From Acidobacteriota bacterium (GTDB lineage Bacteria; Acidobacteriota; Thermoanaerobaculia; Multivoradales; Multivoraceae), in the NCBI GenBank assembly GCA_029263415.1, contig JAJCXN010000051.1:124001-188000 (forward strand): a DNA stretch of 64,000 nt. The letters run 5' to 3'. Below are positions 62,808-64,000 of the stretch, piece by piece (position 1 is the first letter of the stretch; each line of letters begins with the position of its first letter). The notes beneath the pieces were generated by a model. The model ran no database searches, was not told the DNA's origin, and worked only from the letters and a program-made list of their open reading frames with translations. The translations under genes and the position numbers were made by a program.

Positions 62808-63185
62808 ATGATCGGTTACATCACCCTAGGCACCAACGACCTTGCCCGAGCAGCTGAGTTCTATGACGCCTTGCTTGCCGAGGTTGGCGCAAAGCAGGCG
62901 TTCGGGATGGACCGCATCAAGTTCTGGAGCGCGGGCGAGGGGCAGCCGATGTTGGCGGTTTGCATCCCGTACGACAAGGAACCACAACACCAGGGCAACG
63001 GCAACATGGTCGCGATCCCGGGTGGGGACCGCGCAGGGGTCGACGCTTTACACGCCAAGGCGCTCGAACTCGGCGCCACTTGCGACGGCGAACCCGGCGA
63101 GCGCATGCCGACCTTCTACGGTGCCTACGTGCGCGATCTAGACGGCAACAAACTGTGCTTCTTCCAGATGGGCCCCGCTTCTTAA
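62808..63185 (+). CDS. VOC-family (glyoxalase-like) protein
   Basis: A 125-residue vicinal oxygen chelate protein. It begins MIGYITLGTNDLARAAEFYD and has the beta-alpha-beta pattern with VAIPGGDRAGVDALHAKALE and the C-terminal YGAYVRDLDGNKLCFFQ, which carries the usual second-half metal-side glutamate or aspartate region. Members bind divalent metals and act as lyases, dioxygenases or drug-binding proteins. AAGGAG lies just before the ATG. Function not assignable. Confidence 0.92.
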   Translation: MIGYITLGTNDLARAAEFYDALLAEVGAKQAFGMDRIKFWSAGEGQPMLAVCIPYDKEPQHQGNGNMVAIPGGDRAGVDALHAKALELGATCDGEPGERMPTFYGAYVRDLDGNKLCFFQMGPAS

Positions 63186-63274
63186 GCGACGCGCCTGCCT
63201 CTGTTCGACACGGCCTCTTCCGCTAAGGGCGTATTCGACACGAGCCTCCACCCCTCGGAGGGTCTGACATTCGA

Positions 63275-63298
63275 GCGCCGCCGCCCAAGCGGCGGCGC
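63275..63298. terminator. Bidirectional hairpin terminator
   Basis: GCGCCGCCGC and GCGGCGGCGC form a perfect 10-base stem with a CCAA loop between the convergent VOC and dehydrogenase genes. It has no long T run but is very stable, so it probably insulates the two genes. Confidence 0.7.
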
Positions 63299-63314
63299 CT
63301 TGGATCCTCAACCC

Positions 63315-64000
63315 TTAGGCGTTGGGGTTGATCAAGTACTTCTCTCCAGTTGCTTGCTTGCCGTAGATCCCGATGTGCCCAAGTTCGAGCGCCTGAGCCA
63401 AGGACACCTCTTGAGCGTAGGTGCTCTTGAAGGTGGTCTTAATCTCGCTAGCAACCCGCATGCGCAGGCGTTGCGCGGTCTCGAAGCCGATCTTCTGCAA
63501 GAACGGAATCAGCAGCCAACCGCCGATTCCCCAAGCCATGCCGAAGTTGCGCTGCAACACCGAGGGGCTGCGATCGAGACCGCCATAGATGTACACCTGT
63601 TTGTGGGTGGTGGATCCGTAGCGGCTGTACTCTTTGGCAGTGAGGTTTGCGGCGCGCTCCATGCAGGACAAGATGCGGCCGGCCAGATCGCCACCGCCAA
63701 TAGCGTCAAACGCGAGCGTTGCGCCGGTGGCGACCAAAGCGTCGGTGAGGTCTTGCATGAAGCTCTCTGAGCTCGAGCTGCACACGTGCTCAGCACCAAT
63801 GCCGCGCAGCAAATCTTCTTGCTCTTGCTTGCGCACGATGTTGACCAGCGGCACACCGTCGGCCAAACAGATCTTGTTGAGCATCTGACCGAGGTTGGAA
63901 GCGGCAGCCGTGTGCACCAGTCCGCTGTGTCCTTCAAGTTTCATGGTCTCGACCATGCCCAGCGCGGTCAGCGGGTTAACGAAACACGACGCACCTTCAG
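63315..64000 (-). CDS. Zinc-binding dehydrogenase family protein, N-terminus cut by window edge
   Basis: The frame is open to base 64000 and therefore starts beyond the window; about 227 C-terminal residues are visible. They include the nucleotide-binding segment GLVHTAAASNLGQMLNKICL, followed by VFDAIGGG-like TLAFDAIGGGDLAGRI, and a C-terminal lid ending YLINPNA. The first ATG in view, at 63956, is internal. It belongs to the MDR superfamily; substrate unknown. It is convergent with the VOC gene. Confidence 0.85.
   Translation of the reverse strand, partial: EGASCFVNPLTALGMVETMKLEGHSGLVHTAAASNLGQMLNKICLADGVPLVNIVRKQEQEDLLRGIGAEHVCSSSSESFMQDLTDALVATGATLAFDAIGGGDLAGRILSCMERAANLTAKEYSRYGSTTHKQVYIYGGLDRSPSVLQRNFGMAWGIGGWLLIPFLQKIGFETAQRLRMRVASEIKTTFKSTYAQEVSLAQALELGHIGIYGKQATGEKYLINPNA

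Overview
The window is bacterial chromosomal DNA with a GC content of about 60% by eye and compact protein-coding genes on both strands. No rRNA, tRNA, CRISPR array, transposase or integrase was seen. GTG and TTG starts are frequent, and several TTG starts are backed by good Shine-Dalgarno sequences. The content is a STK-linked ECF sigma factor, planctomycete-type cytochrome/DUF1549/DUF1553 and DUF1501 proteins, FG-GAP and CHAT proteins, crotonase/MaoC acyl-CoA enzymes, and a B-family haem-copper oxidase. This suggests a large-genome aerobic or facultative heterotroph, perhaps Acidobacteriota or a relative; a marine proteobacterium or Myxococcota cannot be excluded. This placement is inference.

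Layout. (1) 1-5199, minus strand: tryptophan catabolism, with tryptophan 2,3-dioxygenase, kynureninase, a fused anthraniloyl-CoA monooxygenase/reductase and an SDR cut by the window edge. (2) 5283-17586, minus strand: ECF sigma factor, Ser/Thr kinase, FG-GAP protein, PSCyt/DUF1553 protein, DUF1501 protein and a secreted TPR-CHAT protease-like protein, all in one direction and partly translationally coupled. (3) 18240-41032: a respiratory and hypoxia/nitrosative-stress island. It holds two tandem universal stress proteins, an RND permease, a lipoprotein cytochrome c, a truncated haemoglobin, a probable frameshifted ribosome-hibernation factor, an APH/P-loop kinase fusion, a cytochrome c'-like lipoprotein, a TPC-type P-type ATPase, a ba3-like oxidase (I, II, IIa), a divergent Rieske/cytochrome b operon that continues into a HAO-family octahaem cytochrome and a porin, and a FixL/FixJ-type oxygen-sensing pair.

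(4) 41184-47000: a phosphotransferase, then a potassium operon (TrkA, TrkH, RCK channel). (5) 47223-64000: a mixed metabolic region with a D-aminoacylase-like amidohydrolase, two methyltransferases, a threonine dehydratase-like enzyme, MBL hydrolase, DUF6151 protein, MFS transporter, crotonase, MaoC-like protein, GT39 transferase, a cytochrome/copper-monooxygenase-like/EF-hand protein, an AcuI-type reductase, MAPEG, VOC and a zinc-binding dehydrogenase cut by the right edge.

The best candidate for something new is region 3. A membrane-anchored octahaem protein that keeps the HAO-type tyrosine motif sits in an operon with a b6f-like Rieske/cytochrome b pair, divergent from an oxygen reductase, with a haem-PAS FixL-type sensor and NO-related haem proteins nearby. 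Region 2 is the second candidate: a kinase-linked sigma factor that may control a secreted CHAT protein and planctomycete-type surface cytochromes.
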